Shown here piece by piece: positions 1 to 8,736 of a stretch of DNA of 64,000 nt. The stretch lies in NCBI GenBank assembly GCA_016793095.1, contig JAEUJQ010000072.1:1-64000 (forward strand). The letters are read 5' to 3'. Under the pieces are notes generated by a model, which saw only the letters and a list, made by a program, of their open reading frames with translations, was not told where the DNA came from and ran no database searches. The stretch comes from Myxococcaceae bacterium. GTDB taxonomy: Bacteria > Myxococcota > Myxococcia > Myxococcales > Myxococcaceae. Both the position numbers and the translations under genes were made by a program. Numbering within the stretch: position 1 is the stretch's first letter; every line of letters begins with the position of its first letter.

Positions 1-2624
1 GGCTTGAACTCGTCGTAGACGTCGGCGGCCACCCGTCGAATCGTCTCGTGCAGCCGACGCAGCACGGGCTCGAGCGTCTCGTCCGTCACGCGGACCCCGT
101 CGCGCCTGAGCGCCGTGAGCAGCTGGAACTGCACCGCGTGCGCCATCGACCCCTTCTCGAGGGGCCCCAGCTCCTCGAGCTCACCGGGCAGCTCGAAGGG
201 CTCGAGCCGCAGCACCGCGGACAGGAAGAACCTGTACGGACACTCGGCGTAGAGCTGCAGCGCGGTGGGTGAGAAGGGCCGGGCCGTGGGCAGGTGCGCC
301 TCGAGCGCCTTCCTCGCCAGCGCGGCGGGCTTCACGAGGCCGTCGTGCGGGGTCCACGCGCTCGTCTGCCACCGCGCGAACCGCGCCCGCAGCGCCCGCC
401 CCAGGTGCGGGTTGGTGGTGACGAGGTAACGCGCGCGCCCCTTCACCGCGCCCGTCGCGCGGAACACGCTGTCGATGGTGGCGAGGTCGTACTCGGTGTC
501 GTCGATGGCCCCTTCGCGCTTCGCCGGCGCGGGCCACGCGAGCCGCACGTTCGCCGACGCCTCGGCCTGCCGCTGCAGCACCTCGTAGCCCGGCAGCGCC
601 CCCTGCACTGCGCGCGCCGCCTCCAGCGCGTAGAAGGACGGCACCCGCGGTCGGGCGTGCTCGGAGTCGATGCGCGGGTACGAGAGGATGGCGCGCTCCC
701 TCGCGGCGCCCACGGCGAGCAGGAGGGCGAGGCGCTCGGTGGCGATGCGGCGCTGCGCGACCTCGAGCTTCGGCGACAGCTGCTCGCGGGTCCGGTCTGG
801 CAGCAGCGGGTCTTCGCGGAGCTTCTGGGGGAACACGCGCTCGGCGAGGCCCGGGACGAAGACGGTGTGGAACGAGAGGCCCCGCGCGCCGTCCACGGGC
901 GCGACGAAGACGTGCCCCGGCCGCTTGCCCTGCGGCGCTTCGGTCACCTCGGCGAGGCGCTGCGCCAGCACCGTGCGCACCTCGGACAGCTCGAGCGGCC
1001 CCACGGGCTTCATGGGCGCCAGCTCGTGCAGCACCGCCAGCACGCGTGATGGGTCCTTCAGCGCGCGCGTCGAGAGGCTCATCAGCGCCTCGAGCCACTC
1101 CCCCCAGCTCGCGCGCTTCGGCAGCGCCGCCAGCACGTCCAGCAACGGCAGCGCAAACTGCTCGAGGGCCGTGAGGTCGCGCAGCATGCCCTTCGTCCGC
1201 TCCACCTGCGCCTCGGTGGCGGTGGGGTTCGCGAGCTCTCTCTGTTTGAGCTGTCGCAGCCCGGTGAGGCGACGACGCCAACGGTCGGTTCCGCCGATGA
1301 CGGCGGCCTCGACGATGAGCTTCTCCCAGCGGCGTGGCGCGCGGAGCTGGCCCAGCACGGCCGGCGCCTCCACGTCCGTCACCTCTTCGGGGACCGGCGG
1401 TGCTGGCGGGGCGAAGGGGCTCGCCGGCAGCAGCGTGTCAGGGCCGTCAGGGCGCGCCCAGGGCCGGGCGGGGGCGGCAGGAGGAGCGCCCCGGGCGTCG
1501 AGCGGCGGCACCTGCGACAGCGAGAGGTACTCGCCGAAGCGACGCGCCGACAACCCCTCCTCGGCGCAGCGCAGCAGCGAGAGGAGCGCGCGGCCAGCGC
1601 CGTCGGGGTGCGGGAGCCCGGACGAGAACCACGCCCTCACGCCCGCGCGGCGGAACGCATCTTCGAGGGGCGCGCGGTAGGCGCCCGGGCTGCGCAACAG
1701 CACGGCGATGTCATCGGCGCGGACGCCCTCCTTCGCGAGCGCGACGACACGCCTGGCAATTTCGACGCACTCCCGCGCCTCGCCGGGCGCCGAGAAGAAG
1801 TCGTCGAGCGACTGCGCGGCCGACGGCTTCGAGCCGGCGACGAAGAGGTTGCGCTGGAGCTCGGTCAGCGGCGTGCTGTCCGTCGGCTCGGCGACGCGTG
1901 GAGCGCCGAGCACCGCCGTCAACACCTCGAGCGTCGTCTCGTCGTCCGCGGGTGCGACGGCGACGGCCCGCGTCGAGTGCGCCACCAGGGCCTCGACGAA
2001 GCGGGCCTCGAGGCCGTGGCCCACTGCGACGTCGAGCAGCAGCAGCGGCGCTCGCGGCAGCGACGACACCGCCTCGCGCGCGAGCGCGTACACCATCGCC
2101 TTGTCGGCCAGCCTCGAGGCGCCCAGCGCGTCGTCGAAGCGTCGCATGGCGTCGGCCAGCGCGGGCTCCACGGCCGCCGGCGCCACCTCGAGCAGCCGCA
2201 GCTCACCCACCGTGCGCGCCAGCGCGCGCGAGAGCCCGGGCTTTCCCTCGAGCGGGGCGAGGCGGTGGAGGAGCTGGGACTCGCCGAGCTCCCAGGTGAC
2301 GCGGGCCCACAAGGCCTCGAGCGACAGCCCCGCCGCCGAGGTGAGGCCACGCGCGAGCAACTGCGGGCGGGCCAGCTCGAGCGCGCAGCGGAACAACGTG
2401 GTGCGCCGCCAGCCGAACAGCGGGCGCCGGAGCGCGCGGGTGAACTCGGCGCCCGCCTCGAAGGTGGACGCGAGGAGCAGCACGTCGCCGGTGGAAGGCA
2501 GGCTGGCCGCGACCTCCCGCAGGCGCGCGAGGCGCAGCTCACTGCGGCGGCTGACGAGGAGCTCTCGCATCCGCGGCGCATCGCAGCAGACCGCGGCACC
2601 GGCAGGAAGCGCAGAGTCTCTCAT
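1..2624 (-). CDS. AddB-like PD-(D/E)XK helicase/nuclease subunit, partial
   Basis: 874 codons are visible, read from an ATG at 2624 to the left edge, so the C-terminus is missing. The layout resembles AddB/RexB-type subunits of double-strand-break-processing helicase-nucleases: a long helicase-like half followed by the start of a RecB-family nuclease domain. The best marker is FSPTALQLYAECPYRFFL near residue 795. In AddB this is where the first Fe-S cluster cysteine (here C795) precedes the nuclease core. The catalytic D...ExK residues would lie beyond the edge. Where AddB carries a Walker A loop (about residues 40-60) I see GDVLLLASTFEAGAEF and no GxxxxGK[ST], so this copy may not hydrolyse ATP, like the inactive helicase half of AddB relatives. 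An AddA-type partner would be expected just off the window. Family call is from motif reading only. Confidence 0.75.
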   Translation of the reverse strand, partial: MRDSALPAGAAVCCDAPRMRELLVSRRSELRLARLREVAASLPSTGDVLLLASTFEAGAEFTRALRRPLFGWRRTTLFRCALELARPQLLARGLTSAAGLSLEALWARVTWELGESQLLHRLAPLEGKPGLSRALARTVGELRLLEVAPAAVEPALADAMRRFDDALGASRLADKAMVYALAREAVSSLPRAPLLLLDVAVGHGLEARFVEALVAHSTRAVAVAPADDETTLEVLTAVLGAPRVAEPTDSTPLTELQRNLFVAGSKPSAAQSLDDFFSAPGEARECVEIARRVVALAKEGVRADDIAVLLRSPGAYRAPLEDAFRRAGVRAWFSSGLPHPDGAGRALLSLLRCAEEGLSARRFGEYLSLSQVPPLDARGAPPAAPARPWARPDGPDTLLPASPFAPPAPPVPEEVTDVEAPAVLGQLRAPRRWEKLIVEAAVIGGTDRWRRRLTGLRQLKQRELANPTATEAQVERTKGMLRDLTALEQFALPLLDVLAALPKRASWGEWLEALMSLSTRALKDPSRVLAVLHELAPMKPVGPLELSEVRTVLAQRLAEVTEAPQGKRPGHVFVAPVDGARGLSFHTVFVPGLAERVFPQKLREDPLLPDRTREQLSPKLEVAQRRIATERLALLLAVGAARERAILSYPRIDSEHARPRVPSFYALEAARAVQGALPGYEVLQRQAEASANVRLAWPAPAKREGAIDDTEYDLATIDSVFRATGAVKGRARYLVTTNPHLGRALRARFARWQTSAWTPHDGLVKPAALARKALEAHLPTARPFSPTALQLYAECPYRFFLSAVLRLEPFELPGELEELGPLEKGSMAHAVQFQLLTALRRDGVRVTDETLEPVLRRLHETIRRVAADVYDEFK

Positions 2625-2762
2625 CGGTGGCGACCTCGCCGCGGGTTCCTCAGCTGGGCCGCGGGGCGAGGCGCTCTGCCTTTCCTCGAAGCGCTCGCTG
2701 AGCGGTGACCGGCGATCCACGGAGCGCTTGCGCCTCGCGGGCACAGACGCCACGGTGCCGAC

Positions 2763-3232
2763 ATGAGCCTCGCGGCGTTCGAGGAGCTCCTGCTGAAGGC
2801 ACCCTGGCCGCAGCTCCAGCACGCCTATGGCGATGCGACCGACACGCCCGGACATCTGCGGGCCCTCCTGGGCGGCGGGTCGCGCGCCCGCTCGGAGGCG
2901 CTCCGGGAGCTGTCTCTGAGCGTCATCCATCAGGGGAGCCACTGGGGTGGCGCGCCCGAGGCGACCCGGTGCCTCGTCGAGCTGGTGCTGGAGCCGACGA
3001 CGCCTGGCCGCGGCGACCTGCTCGCGCTGCTCTCCTACCTCGCGACCCGCTACGAGGACCGGAAGTGGCGCCGCTCGGTGCTCGAGCTCGCGTCGCGCGT
3101 CGAGGCCTCGACGACGACGACGCAGAGGTTCGCGCACAGGCCGCGGTGTTGCTCGCGTACCTGCCCTCGGTCGCGGCCGAAGCCACCCCTGAGCGGCTCA
3201 CGGTTCACAAGTCAGGCCGCGCAGCTCCGTGA
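2763..3232 (+). pseudogene. HEAT-repeat protein gene, frameshifted and truncated
   Basis: From the ATG at 2763 the first frame reads as a HEAT-like protein of a kind common in actinobacteria and myxobacteria (PWPQLQHAYGDATDTPGHLRAL near the start, then helical repeats). At about 3105-3120, in a GAC/ACG simple repeat, that frame dissolves into Thr/Arg/Ser-rich nonsense. The sensible continuation (DDDDAEVRAQAAVLLAYLP) is in another frame and ends at the TGA at 3230-3232. So one frameshift splits the gene; even joined, the product is only about 155 residues and stops inside the 3' end of the convergent lipoprotein gene. A sequencing error in the short repeat could explain the shift but not the short C-terminus. 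The full-length family has several more repeats, so I read this as a decaying remnant. Confidence 0.6.
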
Positions 3233-5480
3233 TTCGGCCATCGAACCAGAAGACCAGCAGGCTTCCAGGTCGCGTGTACAGCAAGCCCCGGCGAGCCCCG
3301 GGAGTGGCGGGGCGACCGATGACCGGGCTCCATTGGCCCACCGGGAATCCACTCGTGACACTCAGATGCTCCAGGCCGGTCTCGGTCAGCACGAATGTGT
3401 GTTGGCAGTACTGCTCGAAGTCCAGAGCGCGAGCGGTCGTCGGCGGTGCGACCAGAACGCGTGTCGGGAGGGATACAACACTGCCATCTCGCAACCCCAC
3501 GCGTGCTCGCGAACCGTCGAAGAACACCTCGACGGCTTCGTCGTCGGACACGAGTAGTTCATCGACTCGCCACACGACCGGGTTGTCCGCGCGGAAGCGG
3601 AAGACCCGTCCGCTCGCGACGACGTAACCGCCGGCGAAGCGTGTCCCAAGGGAGTCCGGAGCCAGGGCGATCGACGTCACGGTCGCGTGAGGAGCGGGAA
3701 CGAAGGCAACGCCAGAACGGCTCCCGTCAAAGAACCGAACCGCGTCACCGGTTGCGACCAACGTCAGCGCACCCCCGTCTGCCAGCTCTCTTCCAGTAGC
3801 GGCGGTCGCAGTCCCCGGGAATGACCAGACGGCCGTGGGCTGAACCTGCACATCGACGTTCCAGGCGAAGAGAGAAGACGAGCCCGCATCGGCTTGAGCC
3901 AGCAATTGACCGACAGCCCATCCCGGTCGCCCCGAGACAGCGCTTGGCTCCTTCACCGGAAGGCGTTCCACCCAGGGACCACCTCGCGTGAGCACGACGC
4001 TGTACGGCTGGTCGCCCACCGATCCCGCGGGCACGACCTCGGCCGGCACGAAGCCGTGAACCTCGTCGCTGACGGTGACTGCTGACGATGGCGGTCGAGT
4101 CGGTAACAGCGGTGTTGTGCGAGCACTCGACTCCATCAGCCTCAAGACGGGCCACGCACCTGCGAAGGCTCCGGTTCTCGCATCAGTGCTGACCGCGACG
4201 TCGTCGAGCACCTCCGAAGCGCCGCCGTCTTCAAGCGCGCCCACGTAGCTTCGCGACGATCGCTTGCACCAGGCTTGAAGCGCCAGGTTGTCGAATCGCC
4301 ACGCAACCGGTTCACAGTCGGTCGTGCCCTGTGCTCCCAGGAAGAACGGCGAAGACATCAGCGTCGCCATGCACGCGGGTGGCATGGCTCCAGGACTCAT
4401 GAAGGACAACAGCGAAGAGAAGACTGCCCCGCGTGCGCGCGATTCGACGACGACAGGACCGACGAAGTCGTTGCTTATCCGGCTCCAGCTGCGGCAGTCC
4501 GGTGCCACGATGGGCAGACCTCCATCGACGGTTCCCACTCGAAGGCCTTCGGAAGTCACTGCTGCGAGCTGAAGCTCTCCCCGAGAACTGAACTCGACCG
4601 CGTCGAAGATGCGCCCGGTCACCGACACGGAATCCACTCCGCTGGGCGTCCAGCGAACGACGCTCCCCGGCCCGAGGCCGTAGATGCTGCTGAAGCCAGA
4701 GCGCAGCGACTCCACCCCGCTCGGGAAGACCCCTCGCGTCACGCCGCCATCAGACCAGTTCACGGCCGCCCAGCCGCCGTCTTCGAGGAGCACGACGGTT
4801 CCATCCCGCGTCGTCCCCAACGACCTCGCGTGGTTCGGTAGCGCGACGAATCGGCTGGTCGTTCCCCGTTGCCGACAGCTCAAGGAGCGAGCGGCTGGGA
4901 ACTCCATTCGGTAGACGCCGGCAGTCGTCATGACATCGAACTGTGTCGTGATGCAGGAGCCGTCGATGCCCAGTGGCGCCGGCTCAACGTGCGTCGGCGA
5001 CCCAACCCAGAGCGGAGGGTTCCGGTCAATCAGCGTCGCCGCTGGCAGCTCGGCCACCCGCAGCGCCTCTGCGCCGGTGTCGAGACACCGGGCGTCCGGG
5101 CCACACCGCCAGCCCGCATCCCCCGAGCAGTCACGGTCGTCACGACACGCGACGCCTCGCACCGTCTCCCGGTCGTAACACTTCCCTTCGACGCCGCAAT
5201 GCCAACCAAAGCACTCGTCGTTCGTGCGGCACATCCAGGGCCCCGGCCCTTTTGCATGACAGATCGCATCGAGGCCGCACTGCCAGCCATAACAGTCTGC
5301 GTTGTCGCGACAGCGCCAGGGTCCTGGTTCGTCGCGAAGACAGCGCCCCTCGAGCCCGCAATGCCACTCACCGGGACACTGGTCCGCGCCGCCATCCGGC
5401 GTACAGAGAAACGGAGCTCCCGCCTCGAGGTCGACCCTGGCACACCCGGCGAGCAGCGTGAGGAGAACGAAGCCCCGCAT
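3198..5480 (-). CDS. Cys-repeat lipoprotein with propeller-like body
   Basis: A 760-residue predicted lipoprotein: the signal peptide ends in the lipobox LLAGC (C13). Four consecutive Cys modules follow, each with four cysteines: C26/35/41/47, C57/63/68/74, C84/90/95/101 and C112/118/126/132. The middle two have the strict spacing C-x5-C-x4-C-x5-C and near-identical text (WxCRxNxxCxGWxCG). These are small disulphide knots of the EGF/dickkopf-like kind seen in many myxobacterial surface proteins. The remaining 620 residues are rich in short beta-strand-like segments with DGG turns and look like a beta-propeller, though I cannot assign a blade family. It is the second gene of an operon with the gene starting at 6297; only one base separates that stop from this ATG. 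Its 3' end overlaps the broken HEAT gene on the other strand. Function unknown; likely outer-membrane or surface anchored. Confidence 0.85.
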   Translation of the reverse strand: MRGFVLLTLLAGCARVDLEAGAPFLCTPDGGADQCPGEWHCGLEGRCLRDEPGPWRCRDNADCYGWQCGLDAICHAKGPGPWMCRTNDECFGWHCGVEGKCYDRETVRGVACRDDRDCSGDAGWRCGPDARCLDTGAEALRVAELPAATLIDRNPPLWVGSPTHVEPAPLGIDGSCITTQFDVMTTAGVYRMEFPAARSLSCRQRGTTSRFVALPNHARSLGTTRDGTVVLLEDGGWAAVNWSDGGVTRGVFPSGVESLRSGFSSIYGLGPGSVVRWTPSGVDSVSVTGRIFDAVEFSSRGELQLAAVTSEGLRVGTVDGGLPIVAPDCRSWSRISNDFVGPVVVESRARGAVFSSLLSFMSPGAMPPACMATLMSSPFFLGAQGTTDCEPVAWRFDNLALQAWCKRSSRSYVGALEDGGASEVLDDVAVSTDARTGAFAGAWPVLRLMESSARTTPLLPTRPPSSAVTVSDEVHGFVPAEVVPAGSVGDQPYSVVLTRGGPWVERLPVKEPSAVSGRPGWAVGQLLAQADAGSSSLFAWNVDVQVQPTAVWSFPGTATAATGRELADGGALTLVATGDAVRFFDGSRSGVAFVPAPHATVTSIALAPDSLGTRFAGGYVVASGRVFRFRADNPVVWRVDELLVSDDEAVEVFFDGSRARVGLRDGSVVSLPTRVLVAPPTTARALDFEQYCQHTFVLTETGLEHLSVTSGFPVGQWSPVIGRPATPGARRGLLYTRPGSLLVFWFDGRITELRGLTCEP

Positions 5481-5481
5481 C

Positions 5482-6297
5482 TCAGAACTTCCCCGCCAGC
5501 ATCAGTCCTCCAGGGAGCGGCGCGACCACGATGCCCTCTCCGCGCGGCCAGAGGAGAATTCCCGTCACCATCGCGGCGACGCCCAGACCAGCAGCCACCA
5601 CACCGCCGATCCGGAGCGCCGAGATGGTGCCGAGCTGCGCCCGGTAATCCGCGACGGGCTTGAGCGGTACGGCTGGCTCCTCTCGTCCCAGGCGAAGCTC
5701 GGCCGCCAGGGTGTTCTCCAGTAACGCGCCCTGCAGCAGCAGACCCGCGCCCGCGAGCACACTGGCCCCACCGGCCGCAAGGAACGTCACGGGAACGACG
5801 CGGCTGGGCGACGGCGGCGGCGGTGTCGCGCTGGCCTCGGCGAACGCAACCGGCACCAGCGCGCGCAGGGACGCGAGGTCCGAGGCGATGCGGGACGCGC
5901 GGCCCAGCGTCATCGCGCGCGCGGTGTCCTGCACCTGCAGCGAGAGCTGAAAGGCGTCCTGGCCGAGCTTCGTCACCGAGCCGCTCATCAGGAACTGAGC
6001 GCCCAACGCGCCAGCGAGCTCAGCCGTGCACGAGGACGAGGACTCCGCGCAGCCGAGCAGCTCCCGCTGCCGCTCGAGGCCGAGCAGGTTCGCCACCTCG
6101 GCCTGGCTCGTCACCTGGAAGAGCCCCGTCCTGCCCGCGGCTGCCGTCAGCGCCTCGGTGAGGGCCTTCGCAACGGCGGGCTCGACATCGCGGGAGCCGA
6201 CGAGCTCGAGGATGACCAGCCGTGGTTTGTCAGGGGTCGCCGCTGCAAGCCCGGACAGGAGCACGCATGCAGCCAGCACTGGGCGATTGACGAGCAC
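5482..6297 (-). CDS. CsgG/LpoB-like secreted protein with C-terminal membrane helices
   Basis: 271 residues. An N-terminal signal sequence (residues 1-20) is followed by a domain of about 130 residues beginning KPRLVILELVGSRDVEPAVA, with LTEALTAAAGRTGLFQVTS and LGAQFLMSGSVTKLG. This pattern (compute 'all' activators, name-the-source, then 'sum in a list') matches the CsgG / LpoB / FlgO-like fold that myxobacteria use in many predicted envelope proteins. C103-type cysteines at CAESSSSC may form a disulphide. The C-terminal third contains two hydrophobic segments (about 165-187 and 225-250) and ends PLPGGLMLAGKF. First gene of a two-gene operon with the Cys-repeat lipoprotein (one-base gap). 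Exact role unknown; a sensor or assembly factor in the envelope is a guess. Confidence 0.75.
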   Translation of the reverse strand: MLVNRPVLAACVLLSGLAAATPDKPRLVILELVGSRDVEPAVAKALTEALTAAAGRTGLFQVTSQAEVANLLGLERQRELLGCAESSSSCTAELAGALGAQFLMSGSVTKLGQDAFQLSLQVQDTARAMTLGRASRIASDLASLRALVPVAFAEASATPPPPSPSRVVPVTFLAAGGASVLAGAGLLLQGALLENTLAAELRLGREEPAVPLKPVADYRAQLGTISALRIGGVVAAGLGVAAMVTGILLWPRGEGIVVAPLPGGLMLAGKF

Positions 6298-6383
6298 GGC
6301 GGCAGCCTATCCCACCGGCTTTCACAGCCTGGCCGGGTTTCGCGTGAGCCGGCCCGCCCCGTCGTGTTATTCCGTTGACCCTG

Positions 6384-6782
6384 ATGCGCCGGCTCAGCCT
6401 TCTCCTCACGGTCCTGATTGCGGTGAACGCGTTCGCAGAGCCGCCCCAACGCACCTTCCTGTCGGCCGTCGGCGTCGGTGTCGCGGGCCTCGGCCTCGGC
6501 CTCGCAGGGTTCGGCCTCGGGCAGCAGCTCATCGCCTCCGACGCGCGCGCCGTGATGAAGGCGTACGGCATTCCCACCGCCGCTGAAGCGCCAGCCGTCT
6601 CCATACTTCAGAAGCGCGCTGACAGCGCCGGCACGCTCGCCCTCGTCGGCTTCCTGGGCGGCGCGGCGCTCCTCGCCGGCGGCATCGTGCTCGTGCTCCT
6701 CGACTCGCCGGCTGCGCCCGTCACCGCCTTCGTGACCCCGCTTCCGGGTGGCGCGGCCGCTGGCGTCACCGCCACGTTCTGA
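6384..6782 (+). CDS. small membrane protein with signal peptide
   Basis: 132 residues if started at the ATG at 6384; a TTG three codons upstream (6375) is also possible but gives a less typical signal peptide. The N-terminus MRRLSLLLTVLIAVNAFA is a signal sequence. Two hydrophobic helices follow (a Gly/Leu-rich one at about 28-50 and a second at about 84-108), then a short tail ending TPLPGGAAAGVTATF. The helix pair and the PLPGG...F tail resemble the C-terminus of the divergent gene at 5482-6297, suggesting a shared membrane-tail module. The stop TGA shares its A with the ATG of the Nudix gene (TGATG), so translation of the two is probably coupled. No known family recognised. Confidence 0.65.
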   Translation: MRRLSLLLTVLIAVNAFAEPPQRTFLSAVGVGVAGLGLGLAGFGLGQQLIASDARAVMKAYGIPTAAEAPAVSILQKRADSAGTLALVGFLGGAALLAGGIVLVLLDSPAAPVTAFVTPLPGGAAAGVTATF

Positions 6783-7249
6783 TGCTGCGAATCCCCCGCG
6801 GGCTGTTCGGCGTGATGAAGGAGGTCCTCCGCCACCTCCTGCGCCGCCCCGTCGTCGGCTTCGTCGTCTACGCCCGCACGCCCGATGGCCGGCTCCTGTT
6901 GATCCGCCGCGGCGACACGGGCGAGTGGGCCCTCGTCGGCGGAACACTCGAGTGGGGCGAGACGCTGCGCAGCGGCCTGCCGCGCGAGCTGATGGAGGAG
7001 GCCGGCGTCGAGCTGCTCTCTGCCGGTGACCTGCTGGGCGTCTACTCGGACCCGCGCCGTGACCCGCGCTTCCACGCCGTCACCGTCGTCGTCGAGGCGA
7101 CCGTCTCGGAGCCGAGGCGGCCGCCCATGAACCCCGTGGAGATTCTCGAGGTGCGCTGCTTCCGCGAGGACGAGCTGCCAGGCCCCCTCTCGCACATGCT
7201 CGATGACGTCCTCCGCCGCGCGCGCGCCGGCGAACGCCACTGGGAGTGA
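6782..7249 (+). CDS. Nudix hydrolase
   Basis: 155 residues with a perfect Nudix box at residues 54-76: G54-x5-E60-x7-R68-E69-L-M-E72-E73-A-G75-V. The family hydrolyses nucleoside diphosphates linked to another moiety (oxidised dNTPs, NDP-sugars, ADP-ribose and others); the box binds the metal. The strand PVVGFVVYARTPDGRLLLIRRG before it is the usual first strand of the fold. Substrate cannot be told from this sequence. The extra 20 basic residues at the N-terminus are unusual and could be a membrane-surface or linker helix. It overlaps the upstream small membrane protein by one base. Confidence 0.9.
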   Translation: MLRIPRGLFGVMKEVLRHLLRRPVVGFVVYARTPDGRLLLIRRGDTGEWALVGGTLEWGETLRSGLPRELMEEAGVELLSAGDLLGVYSDPRRDPRFHAVTVVVEATVSEPRRPPMNPVEILEVRCFREDELPGPLSHMLDDVLRRARAGERHWE

Positions 7250-7252
7250 CGC

Positions 7253-8167
7253 CTACTCCGGCATCCAGCCCCAGCTCGGGTTGGGCCCGCCAGAGCCCAC
7301 CACCACGTCCACGACATGCCCCTTGCCGAAGTCGAGCTTGTCCAGGCGCAGCGGGTGCTCGAGCACCACGACGTGCTCGTAGCCGGGGTGCTTCCGCAGC
7401 TCGGCGACCGCGCGCTGAATGCCCTCGTTCGTCGGCGGGTAGTTCGCGAGCAGCGACATGACGAAGCTCCGGTCGGCGAAGCCCGAGCCTCCAGCCGCGG
7501 CCTTGCCGGTGACGCCGCTCGGCACCGGGCCTCCTCCACCGCTCGGCCCCTCGGACTGCCAGGCGAGCGCGGTGTAGTTCGGGTCGTTCGAGTCCGCGCC
7601 GCGCAGGAAGTCGACGACCTCGCCCTGCGGGTTCTCGCGCGTGCGGACGAGCGCCTTGTCGCCCTGCACCCAGTCCACGCCGAAGCCCTCCTTCTCGAGG
7701 CCCGGCTTGATGTGCTCGTTGAACCACTGCTCCGCTTCGGCCTTCGTGCGCGGCATGGTGCCGGACGCCTGCGCGAGCTTCGCGAAGGTGTACTTCGCCG
7801 ACTGCGCGACGCCGTCGAGCCGCTTGAGCTCCCCGCCCAGCTTCGAGGCGTCGAAGCCCGTGAAGCTCGGAGCGCCTCCGAAGACGGCTTTCGACGCTGG
7901 CGCGGCGCTCAGCTCGGGGCCCTTCGGGGTGGGCGCGTCGAACGCGTCGGCGCCACGCTCGATGGCGGTCGCGGCGACCCTCGGGCCTTGCGCAAACGCG
8001 TCACCAGCCCGCTCGAGAGCAGTGGCGGCGACCTTCTGCCCACGCTGCGCGAGCGGTCCACCTCGTTCGAGCGCGGTCGCGGCCGCCTTCGGGGCGCGCT
8101 TCGCGAGGCGGTGGGCGAGGTGCTGCATCTTCGGACGGGTCCTGCGGAGGAGCTTCTCGAGCTTCAT
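7253..8167 (-). CDS. unknown protein with triplicated N-terminal helix repeat
   Basis: 304 residues, no signal peptide. Residues about 28-75 hold three tandem copies of an 18-20 residue amphipathic unit with the core AATALERG/AATAIERG, each followed by a short Gly/Pro turn. The rest is acidic and Gly-rich with a conserved-looking C-terminal domain (from about residue 225: FVMSLLANYPPTNEGIQRAV ... HVVVLEHPLRLDKLDFGKG). I do not recognise the family. It converges with the Nudix gene with a three-base gap. The N-terminal basic stretch (LRRTRPKMQHLAHRLAKRAPK) could bind nucleic acid or membrane, or serve as a secretion signal for an effector; all three are guesses. Confidence 0.7.
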   Translation of the reverse strand: MKLEKLLRRTRPKMQHLAHRLAKRAPKAAATALERGGPLAQRGQKVAATALERAGDAFAQGPRVAATAIERGADAFDAPTPKGPELSAAPASKAVFGGAPSFTGFDASKLGGELKRLDGVAQSAKYTFAKLAQASGTMPRTKAEAEQWFNEHIKPGLEKEGFGVDWVQGDKALVRTRENPQGEVVDFLRGADSNDPNYTALAWQSEGPSGGGGPVPSGVTGKAAAGGSGFADRSFVMSLLANYPPTNEGIQRAVAELRKHPGYEHVVVLEHPLRLDKLDFGKGHVVDVVVGSGGPNPSWGWMPE

Positions 8168-8439
8168 GGTGGACTCCAGGAGAGGGGGAACGGCTGCGGC
8201 TGATCAGCTCCATTGCAGCGCGCATGCCCCGGTCGCCCCGCCCCCCGGGCCAGTCATCGCGGTGAGGTGGCGCGGTGGAGTGACCGGTGGACCGGACACT
8301 GGAGCGGCGCGGCGTGGCGCTCGCGGGGCGGACCTCATCCAGCGCTCATGGAGGGGGCGTCTCGAGCGCTGGGAAACGGGCTGGCCCTTACGCCTCCAGG
8401 GAGGCACACTGCCGTTCCCCCGCACCCCGAGGTGACCGC
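8168..8439. other. divergent intergenic region, 272 bp
   Basis: Lies between the start of the unknown minus-strand gene and the small zinc-ribbon gene. It must hold promoters for both. I see no clear repeat, hairpin or sigma-70 box in it. Confidence 0.4.
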
Positions 8440-8736
8440 GTGAAGCAATGCCTGTCGTGCAACGGCCTCGTCCCCGACACCCTCGACGTCTGTCCGAACT
8501 GCGCGGTGACGCGGAGGAAGAAGGGCCTCAAAGTGGTGGCTGCGGCGAGCCTGGTGTCGCTCGCGCTCAGCAACTGCGGCAGCCAGATGGCACTCTACGG
8601 CGTGCCCTGTACCTCGAAGCAGGTCGACGGCGGCAACAACGGCTGCCTGGGCGCCTGTGACACGCTGCTGCCCGATGGCGGCGACCCGCGGAAGGACCGC
8701 ACCAGCTCCTGCTTCACCGATGGCGGCACGCCCTGA
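8440..8736 (+). CDS. small zinc-ribbon / Cys-rich protein preceding a radical SAM enzyme
   Basis: 98 residues from a GTG at 8440, chosen because it places a zinc ribbon at the N-terminus: C4xxC7 and C18xxC21 (MKQCLSCNGLVPDTLDVCPNC). A longer upstream reading to 8287 is low-complexity and unlikely. After a basic stretch (RRKKG) comes a hydrophobic segment (about 32-44) that ends ALSNCG, which could be a transmembrane helix or a lipobox-like site. The C-terminal half has five more cysteines (in NCGS, VPCT, GCLGAC, SSCF) and Asp/Gly motifs. The gene overlaps the radical SAM gene by 17 bp, so the two are co-translated. By analogy with RiPP systems it is a candidate substrate or partner of that enzyme, but a zinc ribbon at the N-terminus is not usual for a precursor peptide. 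Confidence 0.7.
   Translation: MKQCLSCNGLVPDTLDVCPNCAVTRRKKGLKVVAAASLVSLALSNCGSQMALYGVPCTSKQVDGGNNGCLGACDTLLPDGGDPRKDRTSSCFTDGGTP

Noticed and set aside
8287-8439. N-terminal extension of the small zinc-ribbon gene
   Set aside because: Low-complexity Ser/Gly/Arg text with no coding character; the zinc ribbon begins at 8440.
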